Source: Acidimicrobiales bacterium
GTDB taxonomy: Bacteria > Actinomycetota > Acidimicrobiia > Acidimicrobiales > Aldehydirespiratoraceae
Length of the DNA: 64,000 bases
Direction: 5' to 3'
NCBI GenBank assembly: GCA_041394245.1
Contig: JAWKIR010000002.1
Location: 1,736,001-1,800,000 of the forward strand
Shown here: piece after piece, positions 52,033 to 59,573 of the stretch
Layout of the letters: every line of letters begins with the position of its first letter
Numbering within the stretch: the stretch's first letter is position 1
Program-made: the position numbers and the translations under genes
The notes under the pieces: model-generated
What the model saw: only the letters and a program-made list of their open reading frames with translations
Databases searched by the model: none
Told to the model about the DNA's origin: nothing

Positions 52033-53216
52033 CGTTCGGGCTCGACCAGAACTCGGTGGTACACGGCACGGACCGCGAGCGCCTCACGGATCTCCGCCGT
52101 CATCCCTTCGGCGTACTCCGATCGATAGGTGTCGTCGGTGACGACCTGCACCGCGAACTGCAACCCCGACATCAACCCGATGAAGGCGGCGACGAGCACG
52201 AGCTGCCTCGTGAACACGAGTTCGGCTCCGAGGACCGACCAGGGCGAGCCCCAGTAGGTGTCGCTGCCGAGCGTCTCGTCGGTGAGGGTCGTCCACTGGA
52301 GCAGGGTGTCCTCGCGCACGGTGAGCAGCCCGAAGACCAGATAGAAGCCGGTGATCACGAGTGCGACGAGCAGGATCTGGATCGCCTGCGACACGAAGAG
52401 CAGCAGAGCGACGTTCCATTCGGCGCGGCGACCGAGGGCGGGGGCGTTGGGCGGCGCCTCGTCGTCGCCGGGCACCACCTCGACCACCGGCGTGCCGTCG
52501 CAGTAGGGCCGGACGTCGCTCCAGCGGGAGAAGTGGGCCAGGTCGACGGTGATGCGCCGCACCGACAGCATCACGAAGGCGGTGCCGATGGCGAGGACCA
52601 CGCCGAGCACGCACAGGAAGTACGGCATCTCGAAGTCGTTCGCGACCTGCCACATCTCGGCATTGAGGAAGATGAAGGCCGAGAAGATCAGCAGGATCGG
52701 CAGCGACTTCATGGCGAGGTTGGCGATGTCGTTGATCTGGGCCCACACCTGACCCACCGACCAGCGCATCATCGGGATGATCCCCCAGGCCGTGAGCACG
52801 AAGCCGACGGCCAGGATCACCAGGTTGGCTCCGAGCACGTAGAGCAGGTTTTCGCTGCGGGCCCCCTCGGCCCCGATGGCGGTGGGGATCGAAGTGAGCA
52901 CGAAGAACAGGAACAACTCCGGCGCCCCGACGGTGTCGGGCAGCATCCACGGCGGCCGGCCCCGCAGACGGTTGACGACCACGAAGGCGACGAGCATCAG
53001 CGCCACCCCGCCGAGGAACGCCAGCGCCTGACCGACTCCCGACCAGCGGTCACCGAAGACGAGGAAGAGCTCGAGGAAAACGACCAGCGACAGGAAGGGG
53101 AACATGCGCGACAGCACGTCTTCGCGGACCGAGTACTGATCGATCAGGTGGGGAAGCCCCTGGCGCACGAACCATCGCTCGGTCCGGTCGCGCTGTATCG
53201 CATCGGCGTCGGCCAT
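52029..53216 (-). CDS. Multi-pass membrane protein of unknown function
   Basis: 395 residues, about eight membrane helices: FPFLSLVVFLELFLVFG, then FLGGVALMLVAFVVVN, LFLFFVLTSIPTAIGA, NLVILAVGFVLTAWGI, LLIFSAFIFLNAEM and later ones. A hydrophilic loop at ~225-255 carries acidic residues (EVVPGDDEAPPNAP). No transporter signature recognised. It ends at the marR promoter, 15 bases from the marR start, on the same strand; any link to the exporter operon is speculative. Confidence 0.7.
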   Translation of the reverse strand: MADADAIQRDRTERWFVRQGLPHLIDQYSVREDVLSRMFPFLSLVVFLELFLVFGDRWSGVGQALAFLGGVALMLVAFVVVNRLRGRPPWMLPDTVGAPELFLFFVLTSIPTAIGAEGARSENLLYVLGANLVILAVGFVLTAWGIIPMMRWSVGQVWAQINDIANLAMKSLPILLIFSAFIFLNAEMWQVANDFEMPYFLCVLGVVLAIGTAFVMLSVRRITVDLAHFSRWSDVRPYCDGTPVVEVVPGDDEAPPNAPALGRRAEWNVALLLFVSQAIQILLVALVITGFYLVFGLLTVREDTLLQWTTLTDETLGSDTYWGSPWSVLGAELVFTRQLVLVAAFIGLMSGLQFAVQVVTDDTYRSEYAEGMTAEIREALAVRAVYHRVLVEPER

Positions 53217-53237
53217 GAGACCTCCATGATGGCCCGT

Positions 53238-54803
53238 TCAGTCCCAGAGCGCCGTCACCCACCACTGGCCCTGCTCGAGGGTGACGAGGCGGGCCTGCCC
53301 GTCGTCGGTGAGGATCTGGAACCGGGCCCGACGGCGATGCTCGTCGGTGTCCCACCAGCGCTCGTCGACCGGCCACGGGCCGGCCCACCCCACGATCGGG
53401 AGTGACCGGCCCCGGATCCCGAGGGTCACCGGCGGTGCCGAGGCCAGCCCTCTCCCGGTGACGGTGACCATCGCCCCCTCGGCGTCGGTCAGTTCGACGG
53501 CGTGGGGCTTCGCGGGAACCCGGCTCGGCGACGGTGCCGGCAACCGGCCCGGCCACGGAGCGACCTCGTCGCCGCCGACGGGCAGATCGGCCGACCGCCC
53601 CCGGAGCTCGACCGTGGCGGCCGACACCAGCACCAGCTGTTCGTCGGGATGACGGCCGCCCCGCCGTTCGGGCACCTTCACCGCATCGGCGCCGAGCTGA
53701 CCCTGGAGACGGGCCGCGACCCGGGCGGCCCGTTCGTCGACCTCGGACTCACCGCCCCAGAAGCCGAGCTGGCGACCGGTGGCGGGCACGATCTCGTCGG
53801 GCAGCAGGGTGACCCGGGAGATCCCGCCGCTCGGCCGGGTGGCGGCCGATCCGTTGAGCCAGCCGTCGAGTTGCCAGCGCACCCTGTCGGCGATCGCCCC
53901 GGCCGACAGGGCACCCTCGTGGCGCCAGAGCCGCAGGAGGGTCTCGCCGTGTTCGGTCTCGGCCTCGATGGCGATGCGCACACACGAGATGCCGTCGTGG
54001 TCGAGCCGCTGGTGGAGGTCGTCGGCCAGGGTGCGGGCCACGAAGGCCACCCGGTCGACCCGGTCGGCCGGCGGGTCGATCTCGGCGGAGACCGACCAGT
54101 CGGGTGGCGCGAGACGGGCATCGGGCGGCCGTTCGTCGAGCCCGGCGGCGAGGCGGTGCGCGCCTCTTCCCTCATCGCCGAACCGGGCCAACACGTCGGC
54201 CGCGGGCAGCGCCGCGAACGACCCGAGGCTGCGGATCCCGAGGCGGACGAGCACGTCGGTGAGCTCGGGGCGATCGAGCACCGAGATCGACATCGGGGCG
54301 AGAAAGGCCGGGCTCTCCCCCGCCGCGACGATCCGGACCGGGTGCGCGGCCCGGGCCGCGAGGCCGGCCGCGAACGGTCCGTCGGCGATCCCGACCCTGA
54401 CCTCGGTGCGTCCGTCGAGCACCTCGCCCATGCGTTCACGCACGAGATCGGCGACGGCCTCGTCGCCCCCGAAGTAGCGGGACGGTCCCCGCATGACGAG
54501 GGCACAGGTACCCGGGCGGGTGACCTCGACCCTCGGGGTGATGTCGTCGAGGGCGGCGAGCACGGGCTCGAAGGTGCGGGCTTCGCGGGCCTCGTCGCGT
54601 TCGACCACGTCGAGTTCGGCACAGCGCGACTGGGCGACGCGGCGCCGTAGCCCTCGGGCCACACCGTGGCGGCGGGCTTCGGGCGACGCGGCGATCACCC
54701 GGTTGGCATGGACGACCGCCACGGGTTCGTCGAGGCCTCGCCCGAACGCCACCACCGGCCAGTCGGGACACCAGGCGACCAGGGTGCGGATCGGTCCGCT
54801 CAT
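53238..54803 (-). CDS. imuB: ImuB, inactive Y-family polymerase-like mutasome subunit
   Basis: 521 residues. Y-family fold starting LVAWCPDWPVVAFG, where the polymerase's catalytic Asp residues are lost (WCPDWP, no DxD). The palm/finger region and helix-hairpin-helix (VLVRLGIRSLGSFAALPAADV) follow. A C-terminal DUF6504 domain (GWAGPWPVDERWWD, then VTALWD) is typical of actinobacterial ImuB. It recruits DnaE2 and the sliding clamp at lesions. ATG 54803 overlaps the imuA' stop by four bases (ATGA). The long upstream frame to 55301 is antiphase to imuA' and is rejected. Confidence 0.92.
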   Translation of the reverse strand: MSGPIRTLVAWCPDWPVVAFGRGLDEPVAVVHANRVIAASPEARRHGVARGLRRRVAQSRCAELDVVERDEAREARTFEPVLAALDDITPRVEVTRPGTCALVMRGPSRYFGGDEAVADLVRERMGEVLDGRTEVRVGIADGPFAAGLAARAAHPVRIVAAGESPAFLAPMSISVLDRPELTDVLVRLGIRSLGSFAALPAADVLARFGDEGRGAHRLAAGLDERPPDARLAPPDWSVSAEIDPPADRVDRVAFVARTLADDLHQRLDHDGISCVRIAIEAETEHGETLLRLWRHEGALSAGAIADRVRWQLDGWLNGSAATRPSGGISRVTLLPDEIVPATGRQLGFWGGESEVDERAARVAARLQGQLGADAVKVPERRGGRHPDEQLVLVSAATVELRGRSADLPVGGDEVAPWPGRLPAPSPSRVPAKPHAVELTDAEGAMVTVTGRGLASAPPVTLGIRGRSLPIVGWAGPWPVDERWWDTDEHRRRARFQILTDDGQARLVTLEQGQWWVTALWD

Positions 54804-55516
54804 GCGAGCACGCGCAGGGCGGGGCGAACCTCCGATTCCCCCGCCGCCGGTTCGTCGAGCGCTGGTTCGCCGAGCACGACCGGGGCGCCCTGGGGGCCGG
54901 GCAGCAGCAGGGCCGCCCCTCGCGGCCGGGCGGCCGACCCACGACCCTGGGTCTCGACCCGGACACGACGGGCCCGCAACAGGCCGTGGCCGGCACCGAG
55001 CCCGGTCCATTCCGATTCGACGATGCGCAGCCCGATGTCGACCCCCGGCTCGTCGAGCGCGCCGATACGGACCAGCGCCGACCCCCGCTCGCGCATACGG
55101 GCGGTGAGACGCCGCACGTCGGCCGGGCGGATCCGTACACCCGGCCCGACCAGCACGACATCGACCGACCCGACGAGGGCCGCGATCACCCCGGCCACGT
55201 CCTGCCCCTTCGGGTCGACCACCAGCATGCGCTCGAGCACCACCCCGGCCTCGGCCGCCGCGGCGAGCCCCAGACCCGGGTCGCCCACCACCGCCGTCCA
55301 CGATCCCGACGCCGAAGGGCCGGCTGCCACCGCGAGCGCCAACGAGGTGGCTCCGACCCCACCGACGGCCACGATCGACCCCCGCCGCAGGCCGCCTTCG
55401 GGGAACAACGACGTCAACGCCGGCAACAACGGCAGGGTGCGTTCCCGGGCCAGGGCCAATGGCGCGACCTGGTTCGCGACGAGACGCAGATCTCTGACTC
55501 GCTCCGCAGCTGCCAT
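54800..55516 (-). CDS. imuA': ImuA'-like RecA-related mutasome subunit
   Basis: 238 residues. RecA-like core: ALTSLFPEGGLRRGSIVAVGGVGATSLALAV, where the Walker A is altered (GGVGATS, no GK), and VDVVLVGPGVRI as the Walker B strand. The C-terminus (GAALLLPGPQGAPVVLGE) matches actinobacterial ImuA'. Such proteins bind RecA filaments and regulate ImuB/DnaE2. I start at ATG 55516; the LexA box is 11 bases upstream. It is first in the imuA'-imuB operon and divergent from the HesB-like gene. Confidence 0.85.
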   Translation of the reverse strand: MAAAERVRDLRLVANQVAPLALARERTLPLLPALTSLFPEGGLRRGSIVAVGGVGATSLALAVAAGPSASGSWTAVVGDPGLGLAAAAEAGVVLERMLVVDPKGQDVAGVIAALVGSVDVVLVGPGVRIRPADVRRLTARMRERGSALVRIGALDEPGVDIGLRIVESEWTGLGAGHGLLRARRVRVETQGRGSAARPRGAALLLPGPQGAPVVLGEPALDEPAAGESEVRPALRVLA

Positions 55517-55526
55517 CCCGCGAGTA

Positions 55527-55542
55527 TCGAACACATGTTCGC
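55527..55542. promoter_or_regulatory. LexA (SOS) box of imuA'-imuB
   Basis: TCGAACACATGTTCGC: GAAC and GTTC around four bases, with TC/GC outside. It matches the actinobacterial consensus TCGAAC-N4-GTTCGA but for the last base. It lies 11 bases from the imuA' ATG and 51 bases from the divergent HesB-like start, so LexA could also affect that gene. Confidence 0.9.
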
Positions 55543-55592
55543 TTTCCGCAAGAGCGGAATGCCTCCGCCTCCAGCGTGGTTCACTGACCCGT

Positions 55593-55901
55593 ATGCAACT
55601 CGAGCTGACCGACCGCGCCGCTGCCGTGATCCGGCGCAAGGGCGGCACCGCCGTGGTCGACCTGCTCGAACCGTTCGGTTGAGGCAAGAAGTTCGAGGTA
55701 TCAGTTGATACCAGGACCAAGGGCCGCCGGCTCGACGGCTATCACCGGCACACGATCGACGGCCACGAGCTGCTGCTCGACCCCGACCTGCTGAAGCTCC
55801 CGATCGAGTTGACCATCACCACCGGCGGCATCTTCGGCCGCGGCCTCAGCGCCACCGCCGACGGCCTCGACGGCGCGGCGTGTCCCATCGAACTGCTCTG
55901 A
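55593..55901 (+). CDS. HesB/IscA-like protein with in-frame TGA (candidate selenoprotein)
   Basis: 102 residues if the TGA at 55680-55682 (codon 30) is read as an amino acid; the frame is open on both sides and has normal G/C third-position bias. N-terminal LELTDRAAAVIRRKGG matches the first helix of HesB/IscA proteins. The TGA lies in PFG-x-GKKFEV, which aligns with the GCSGF loop where IscA has its conserved cluster-binding Cys. The second half (DGHELLLDPDLL) resembles the late IscA strand. Known HesB-like selenoproteins have selenocysteine at that Cys. A hairpin follows 14 bases downstream of the TGA. Alternative: a nonsense-mutated pseudogene. Start ATG 55593; no clear ribosome-binding site. 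Confidence 0.6.
55697..55712 (+). promoter_or_regulatory. SECIS-like hairpin downstream of the in-frame TGA
   Basis: GGTATC-AGTT-GATACC: a perfect 6-bp stem with a four-base loop. The loop starts 21 bases after the TGA and has G as its second base, both within the usual range for bacterial SECIS elements (loop about 16-37 bases downstream, G among the first two loop bases). It lies inside the coding frame, as bacterial SECIS elements do. It could be a chance palindrome. Confidence 0.5.
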
Positions 55902-55955
55902 CCCAAACGCGATGGGGGCGTAGCCGATCATCGGCCGCGGGGTAGTGTCGGAGAT

Positions 55956-56135
55956 ATGGATCCGACGGAAACCATCCCCGTTGTCGAACCGGGGCGGGCA
56001 GCTGCGCTAGCCGCTGACGCGATCGCCGATCAGCCGTTGTCGCCCGCAGCGAGCGCTTCGCTCGCTCGGGCCATCGAGCGGCTGCCGGAAGCACTCACGG
56101 AGTCGGACAACGAAGCCCAGGCCACCGACAAGTGA
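55956..56135 (+). CDS. Small protein, first gene of a two-gene operon (antitoxin-like geometry)
   Basis: 59 residues, MDPTETIPVVEPGRAAALAA onward; acidic and Ala-rich with one long helix (LSPAASASLARAIERL). Its stop overlaps the next gene's GTG by three bases (GTGA at 56132-56135), as in many toxin-antitoxin pairs. The family is unrecognised. It lies 54 bases after the HesB-like gene. Confidence 0.5.
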   Translation: MDPTETIPVVEPGRAAALAADAIADQPLSPAASASLARAIERLPEALTESDNEAQATDK

Positions 56136-56440
56136 CCCAGCCGGTCCGGGTCCCGGACCACACCATGACCAGCATCGGCGAGCAGCTCCCTGCGGACAGG
56201 GCTGAGGTGTTCCGCGCCCATGACCTGCCCGAAGCGATCGAGGCGCTGTCACTTGTCGACTGGTGGAACCTGCCAGAGGTCGAGCAGTCTCCGGGCATCC
56301 GTCGATTCACGGTCGCTGCGGCCCGCACGGTTGCCGGATACCACCTACTGGTCGGCCTCGACCCGTGGGCTGACGACCCCGGAGCCTTGGTTGTCCACGT
56401 CATCGACATCTGGACCGACCGGTGGCCAGCCAACGACTGA
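56132..56440 (+). CDS. Hypothetical protein, second gene of the two-gene operon (toxin-like geometry)
   Basis: 102 residues with a GTG start. Two alternative in-frame ATG codons exist near residue 12. Segments EAIEALSLVDWWNLPEVE and RTVAGYHLLVGLDPWADDPGALVVHVIDIWTDRW suggest an alpha/beta fold with a central sheet. No known toxin motif can be assigned. The upstream 59-residue gene and the coupled start are the only support for a toxin-antitoxin reading. Confidence 0.55.
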   Translation: MTQPVRVPDHTMTSIGEQLPADRAEVFRAHDLPEAIEALSLVDWWNLPEVEQSPGIRRFTVAAARTVAGYHLLVGLDPWADDPGALVVHVIDIWTDRWPAND

Positions 56441-56463
56441 GCACCACGGCCACTCGATCAACC

Positions 56464-56547
56464 CACCGGCGGCATCTTCGACCGCGGCCTCAGCGCCACC
56501 GCCGACGACCTCAACGGCGCCGCATGCCCGATCGAACTGCTATGACC
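56464..56547 (+). repeat. Partial copy of the HesB-like 3' end (copy 2)
   Basis: 84 bases closely matching 55821-55904 of the HesB-like gene: both read ACCGGCGGCATCTTCG at the start and then encode RGLSATAD.. and CPIELL followed by TGA. Only about ten substitutions are visible. No 5' part of the gene precedes it; the two-gene operon ends 24 bases before. The fragment has no start codon and is a gene remnant or target-site duplication. Confidence 0.8.
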
Positions 56548-56625
56548 CGCGGGACTCCGGCTGAACCCAGCTCTGACACGCACGACTTGCGGACAGCTGC
56601 CGAGCCGCACCGGTAGCTTTGCAAC

Positions 56626-56919
56626 GTGGCACACACCGTCGACCGGACCGACAACGCCGTTGTCCTGGTCGTGTTCCTACTCGTCCGCGCTGTGCTGCTT
56701 TGGATCATCTTCCCGGCAGGCCTGGTGCTGTGGATGGCCGCACGGGTCCTTGGTCCACGCGTCAACCGAGGGCTAGGACCAGGGATGGCAACTGGGTGGC
56801 TCGACCACAACGTCGCTGCGGTGCTGAGCCGACTCCTTCCGACCATGAGCAACGAGCCCCTGTCTGGCTGGAGTTCGGTCCGGGACTTCGAGCGACCGGC
56901 GCTTCTCGACCTCTCGTAG
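56626..56919 (+). CDS. Small membrane protein of unknown function
   Basis: 97 residues with a GTG start. One strong hydrophobic stretch (VVLVVFLLVRAVLLWIIFPA, ~12-31) continuing into GLVLWMAARVL, probably two short helices. The rest is soluble and polar. G/C third-position bias is weaker than in flanking genes, consistent with foreign cargo. No family assigned. It lies between copy 2 of the HesB-like tail and the next hypothetical gene. Confidence 0.55.
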   Translation: MAHTVDRTDNAVVLVVFLLVRAVLLWIIFPAGLVLWMAARVLGPRVNRGLGPGMATGWLDHNVAAVLSRLLPTMSNEPLSGWSSVRDFERPALLDLS

Positions 56920-57034
56920 CTCCTGGCGGTCCCGCACCAACCGACACGTGGTGATCGGAGGCCCCGAGCAATGAGGAGTCCACGCGAATCCTCGCTCGCT
57001 ACGTTGTGAGTGAGCACTAGGAGCGGAGATAGGG

Positions 57035-57358
57035 ATGAATGACGGCGAGGCTCTGGACTTGGGGCCGATCGAGGATCGGCTCTCGAATTCCACTCCCGGC
57101 CCCTGGTTCCGCTATGCGTTCAACGACGACAAGTTCACAACGTCGATCGCGGTTGCAACGGTGCCGCAGCCACAGCCGACCAGCCACCGCGGCCGCTTCC
57201 CTGACGTACCACTCGAGAGCTTCGTCGCCCTGACGATGTGGCCGGACGTGTTCTCCTCCTATCAGGCCGACGCTGATGCGAGCTTCATCGCCAACGCCCC
57301 AACGGACATCGCCGCCCTCATCGCCGAGGTGCGTCGGCTGCGCGAGCTCCTCCGGTAG
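57035..57358 (+). CDS. Hypothetical protein with a phage-type C-terminal helix
   Basis: 107 residues. The C-terminus ADASFIANAPTDIAALIAEVRRLRELL resembles the NAxFIAxAxxDVPALLAEV helix common to phage and island proteins of unknown function. The N-terminal half (STPGPWFRYAFNDDKF) is a beta-rich segment also seen in that group. A purine-rich GGAGCGGAGATAGGG precedes ATG 57035. The stop is directly followed by copy 3 of the HesB-like sequence. Confidence 0.65.
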   Translation: MNDGEALDLGPIEDRLSNSTPGPWFRYAFNDDKFTTSIAVATVPQPQPTSHRGRFPDVPLESFVALTMWPDVFSSYQADADASFIANAPTDIAALIAEVRRLRELLR

Positions 57359-57413
57359 AACCAAGGGCCACCGGCTCGACTGCTGGACAGTCCGCCGCAT
57401 CGGCGACCACGAG
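57359..57413 (+). repeat. Fragment of a third HesB-like copy (middle part)
   Basis: ACCAAGGGCCACCGGCTCGAC at 57359 matches 55715-55735 of the HesB-like gene with one change. Weaker similarity continues to ACCACGAG at about 57413. The reading is frame-equivalent to TKGRRLDG... of copy 1. The tail of this copy lies 554 bases further on (57968-58077). Confidence 0.65.
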
Positions 57414-57477
57414 AGCTCCGTTCGGCAGTCAAGCCAACGCGATCGCCAGCCGCGCGATGGGGATGGGCTCGACGTCG

Positions 57478-57966
57478 CTACGAGGTCTCGGCATCGGTCT
57501 TCCCGAGTCGAGCGAGCCTCACCGCCTCGTCCGTGTCGCGAAGTGGCACCCACATGCTGTCGCCGCCGACGTGAAACTTCTGGTCCCCCGTTCGGCGACC
57601 CGGCGGCGAAATCGCGCCCCGCGCCAATCGAACCACCCCTGCGTCGGGACCAGGGCTCTTGCGAAACCCCATTTCTATCCTCACCACATTTCGGTCCGTG
57701 AGACCGACAGCGACGTTTCGGCGACTCGATGCAACTCCGGCAAAGGCAACAACCGAGGCAAGGATGAACCAGAAGCCGCCCGCCACGAATAGAACGGGGA
57801 GGGCGGCCAACTGCGCGAGCGCCTCCGCTCCAGGACGCGCGCCCCGAATCGCAACAAATGCGCCGACCAACCGCTCGTCCTCGTCGAGCAGCGCCTCGAC
57901 CGAGCTAGGGAGACTCGCTGCTGGCGCCACCCGCGAATCGTAGATGCGCTCGTTGATCTCTGACAC
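57478..57966 (-). CDS. Small membrane-anchored PH-like protein
   Basis: 162 residues with a GTG start. A hydrophobic pair (ALAQLAALPVLFVAGGFWFILASVVAFAG, ~50-78) precedes a beta-rich C-terminus (NVAVGLTDRNVVRIEMGF, then VPLRDTDEAVRLARLG) like bacterial PH or YdbT-type domains. It sits exactly between the two parts of the third HesB-like copy, on the opposite strand, as if inserted there. Confidence 0.6.
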   Translation of the reverse strand: MSEINERIYDSRVAPAASLPSSVEALLDEDERLVGAFVAIRGARPGAEALAQLAALPVLFVAGGFWFILASVVAFAGVASSRRNVAVGLTDRNVVRIEMGFRKSPGPDAGVVRLARGAISPPGRRTGDQKFHVGGDSMWVPLRDTDEAVRLARLGKTDAETS

Positions 57967-57967
57967 C

Positions 57968-58077
57968 CCTCAATCGCGTTGACGACCACGCCAGGAGGCA
58001 TCTCCGGCCGTGGCCTCAGCGCCACCGTCGACGGCGTCACCGGCCTCCGCGGCACCGCCTGCCCGATCGAACTGCTG
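57968..58077 (+). repeat. Tail of a third HesB-like copy
   Basis: 110 bases matching 55803-55898 of the HesB-like gene: it encodes LTTTPGGISGRGLSATVDG (copy 1: LTITTGGIFGRGLSATADG), then TACPIELL. An insertion of a few codons (VTGLR) separates the two halves. It lacks the stop and continues as open frame. It starts one base after the start of the opposite-strand gene. Confidence 0.8.
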
Positions 58078-58162
58078 CAGACAGACCGATCAACACGATC
58101 GGAAGGGCCGCCAACGAGCGATGGCGGGTCGTCGTCCAACGCAGCGGGGAGGCAACCGCGAG

Positions 58163-58624
58163 TCATGACCGCTGGTCAGCAACCCAGCCGTTCACTGCGG
58201 AGGCAATCGCCTCTGCTCCCTGGCGACGTTGGTTCTTTCCATACAACTCGCATGTCGTGTTGCGATCGTCCACGAGATAGAGGCGCAAGCGGTACCGCTG
58301 CGTCCGGCCCGTAGCCACCTCGGCCGCGGCGCCAAGAACGTCGTGCCGAGACAACCGACGCCACCGGGTCAGTTGACGAAGCCTCAGCGTCTCGGAGTCG
58401 GCGAAGACCCCACAGACCCAGATACCCGCCGCCATCCATGCGGCCGAGGCGACCATCACCCCGAACACGACCAACACGATCGCCCAGCCAAGAACCGAAC
58501 TGGGTTTTCTGCTGGCGTCGACTCCCACGGCGTCGGACCACACACCGACAAGCAGCCCGACCGCCAAGGACCCGGCACCGGCGGAGACGAGAAACGCCTC
58601 CCAGCCCCGTGTTCGGAAGTTCAC
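58163..58624 (-). CDS. Membrane protein with PH-like domain
   Basis: 153 residues with GTG 58624 as start. Two membrane helices (FLVSAGAGSLAVGLLVGVW and GWAIVLVVFGVMVASAAWMA) are followed by a short PH-like beta domain: TLRLRQLTRWRRLSRHDVLGAAAEV and YRLRLYLVDDRNTTCELYG. This architecture occurs widely in actinobacteria (PF10756-like). Function unknown. The upstream open frame to 58978 is not similar to anything and overlaps the next gene. Confidence 0.65.
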   Translation of the reverse strand: MNFRTRGWEAFLVSAGAGSLAVGLLVGVWSDAVGVDASRKPSSVLGWAIVLVVFGVMVASAAWMAAGIWVCGVFADSETLRLRQLTRWRRLSRHDVLGAAAEVATGRTQRYRLRLYLVDDRNTTCELYGKNQRRQGAEAIASAVNGWVADQRS

Positions 58625-58765
58625 TGTTTGATTCTCCCACGACCAGCCGGCCGACAGACCAGACCAATCAGAACGAGCCGATCCTGAGCGAGAGGCGAGC
58701 CGAGCACCGGCCCTATGCTCGGCTTCGATCGGCACAACCTGACGTACTCGATGGAGGTCGAACTC

Positions 58766-59050
58766 GTGAGTCAACGAGCGACTGATGTCTACGTGGTCGA
58801 ACACCAACCAGCTGCCTTCTGGCGACGCATTCCGCGCTTCCTGGTCGTGTTCGTGACCAACGTGCTCTCGATGGGGTCCGGGCCAGCCAACCCTGGCGGT
58901 AACGCTGTCCGCATCGTTGACAAGCGCACGGGGCGTGTGGTCGCCACTGTTGTCGAGCAACTCGGTGATGACGGCCAAGGAACCGTTTCGTCGATGACCG
59001 CGGACCTCGCCGAGATGGCAGCCGATGAGTTCGCCGAGAAGTGGCTCTAG
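58766..59050 (+). CDS. Hypothetical protein
   Basis: 94 residues. GTG 58766 is preferred over ATG 58751, because a GGAGG lies eight bases upstream of it. The sequence has a short hydrophobic segment (RFLVVFVTNVLSM) and a beta-rich second half (NAVRIVDKRTGRVVATVVEQL) resembling a short PH-like or Lsm-like fold. No family assigned. It is divergent from the PH-like gene. Confidence 0.55.
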   Translation: MSQRATDVYVVEHQPAAFWRRIPRFLVVFVTNVLSMGSGPANPGGNAVRIVDKRTGRVVATVVEQLGDDGQGTVSSMTADLAEMAADEFAEKWL

Positions 59051-59174
59051 CTACTCAACCGGTGATCAACCTCTGCGCTGACCACCACCGCGGGGCCTTG
59101 CACAGACCCACGCGCGGGTGAGCTGTTCATTCCATCCGCGAGTATCGATGCCTGTCTGAACCAAAGGAGTGCCG

Positions 59175-59528
59175 ATGAGTGCCGATGACGTCGACGAGTA
59201 CCTTGCGCAACTCGACGAGCCGAAGCGGTCGACGCTCGAACAAGTCCGACGATCCATCGCGACGGCGATTCCGGAGGCCGAACAGGGACTCTCCTATGGC
59301 GTCCCGGTGTTCAGGATCGGCGGCAAGCCGGTGGCTGGGTTCTCGGCTGCGAAGAACTGGCTCAGCTACCTGCCGCACAGCGGCGACATCCTCTCGGCCA
59401 TGTCGGATGAGGATCTCTGCGGGTTCGCTGCGTCGAAGGGAGCGCTCAAGTTCCCGATCGACCAGCCATTGCCCGACGCACTCGTGCGAAGACTCATCGA
59501 TGCTCGACGCGCGCAAGCAGGCGTCTGA
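59175..59528 (+). CDS. DUF1801-family protein (YdhG-like)
   Basis: 117 residues. VDEYLAQLDEPKRSTLEQVRRSIATAIPEAEQGLSYGVPVFRIGGKPVAGFSAAKNWLSYLPHSG is the typical DUF1801 core, a small alpha/beta domain of unknown function related to ParE-like or YdeI proteins. ATG 59175 has AGGAG five bases upstream; GTG 59169 is another option. It marks the end of the low-bias accessory stretch. Confidence 0.85.
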   Translation: MSADDVDEYLAQLDEPKRSTLEQVRRSIATAIPEAEQGLSYGVPVFRIGGKPVAGFSAAKNWLSYLPHSGDILSAMSDEDLCGFAASKGALKFPIDQPLPDALVRRLIDARRAQAGV

Positions 59529-59573
59529 GGAGGTCGCGGCGAGTTGGGGGCGGATCGCGCCAGGACCAGAGAC

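Noticed and set aside
53238..55301. Extended ImuB frame to 55301
   Set aside because: The upstream part is antiphase to imuA' and is Arg/Gly low complexity; ImuB homologs start at the MSGPIRTLVAW segment.
55821..58077. Integron cassette array with attC sites
   Set aside because: The repeats are coding-derived and direct, with no GTTRRRY core or inverted-repeat folding expected of attC, and no integron integrase is in the window.
55500..59170. Prophage remnant
   Set aside because: Only one gene looks phage-like; no integrase, portal, capsid, tail or lysis gene is visible.
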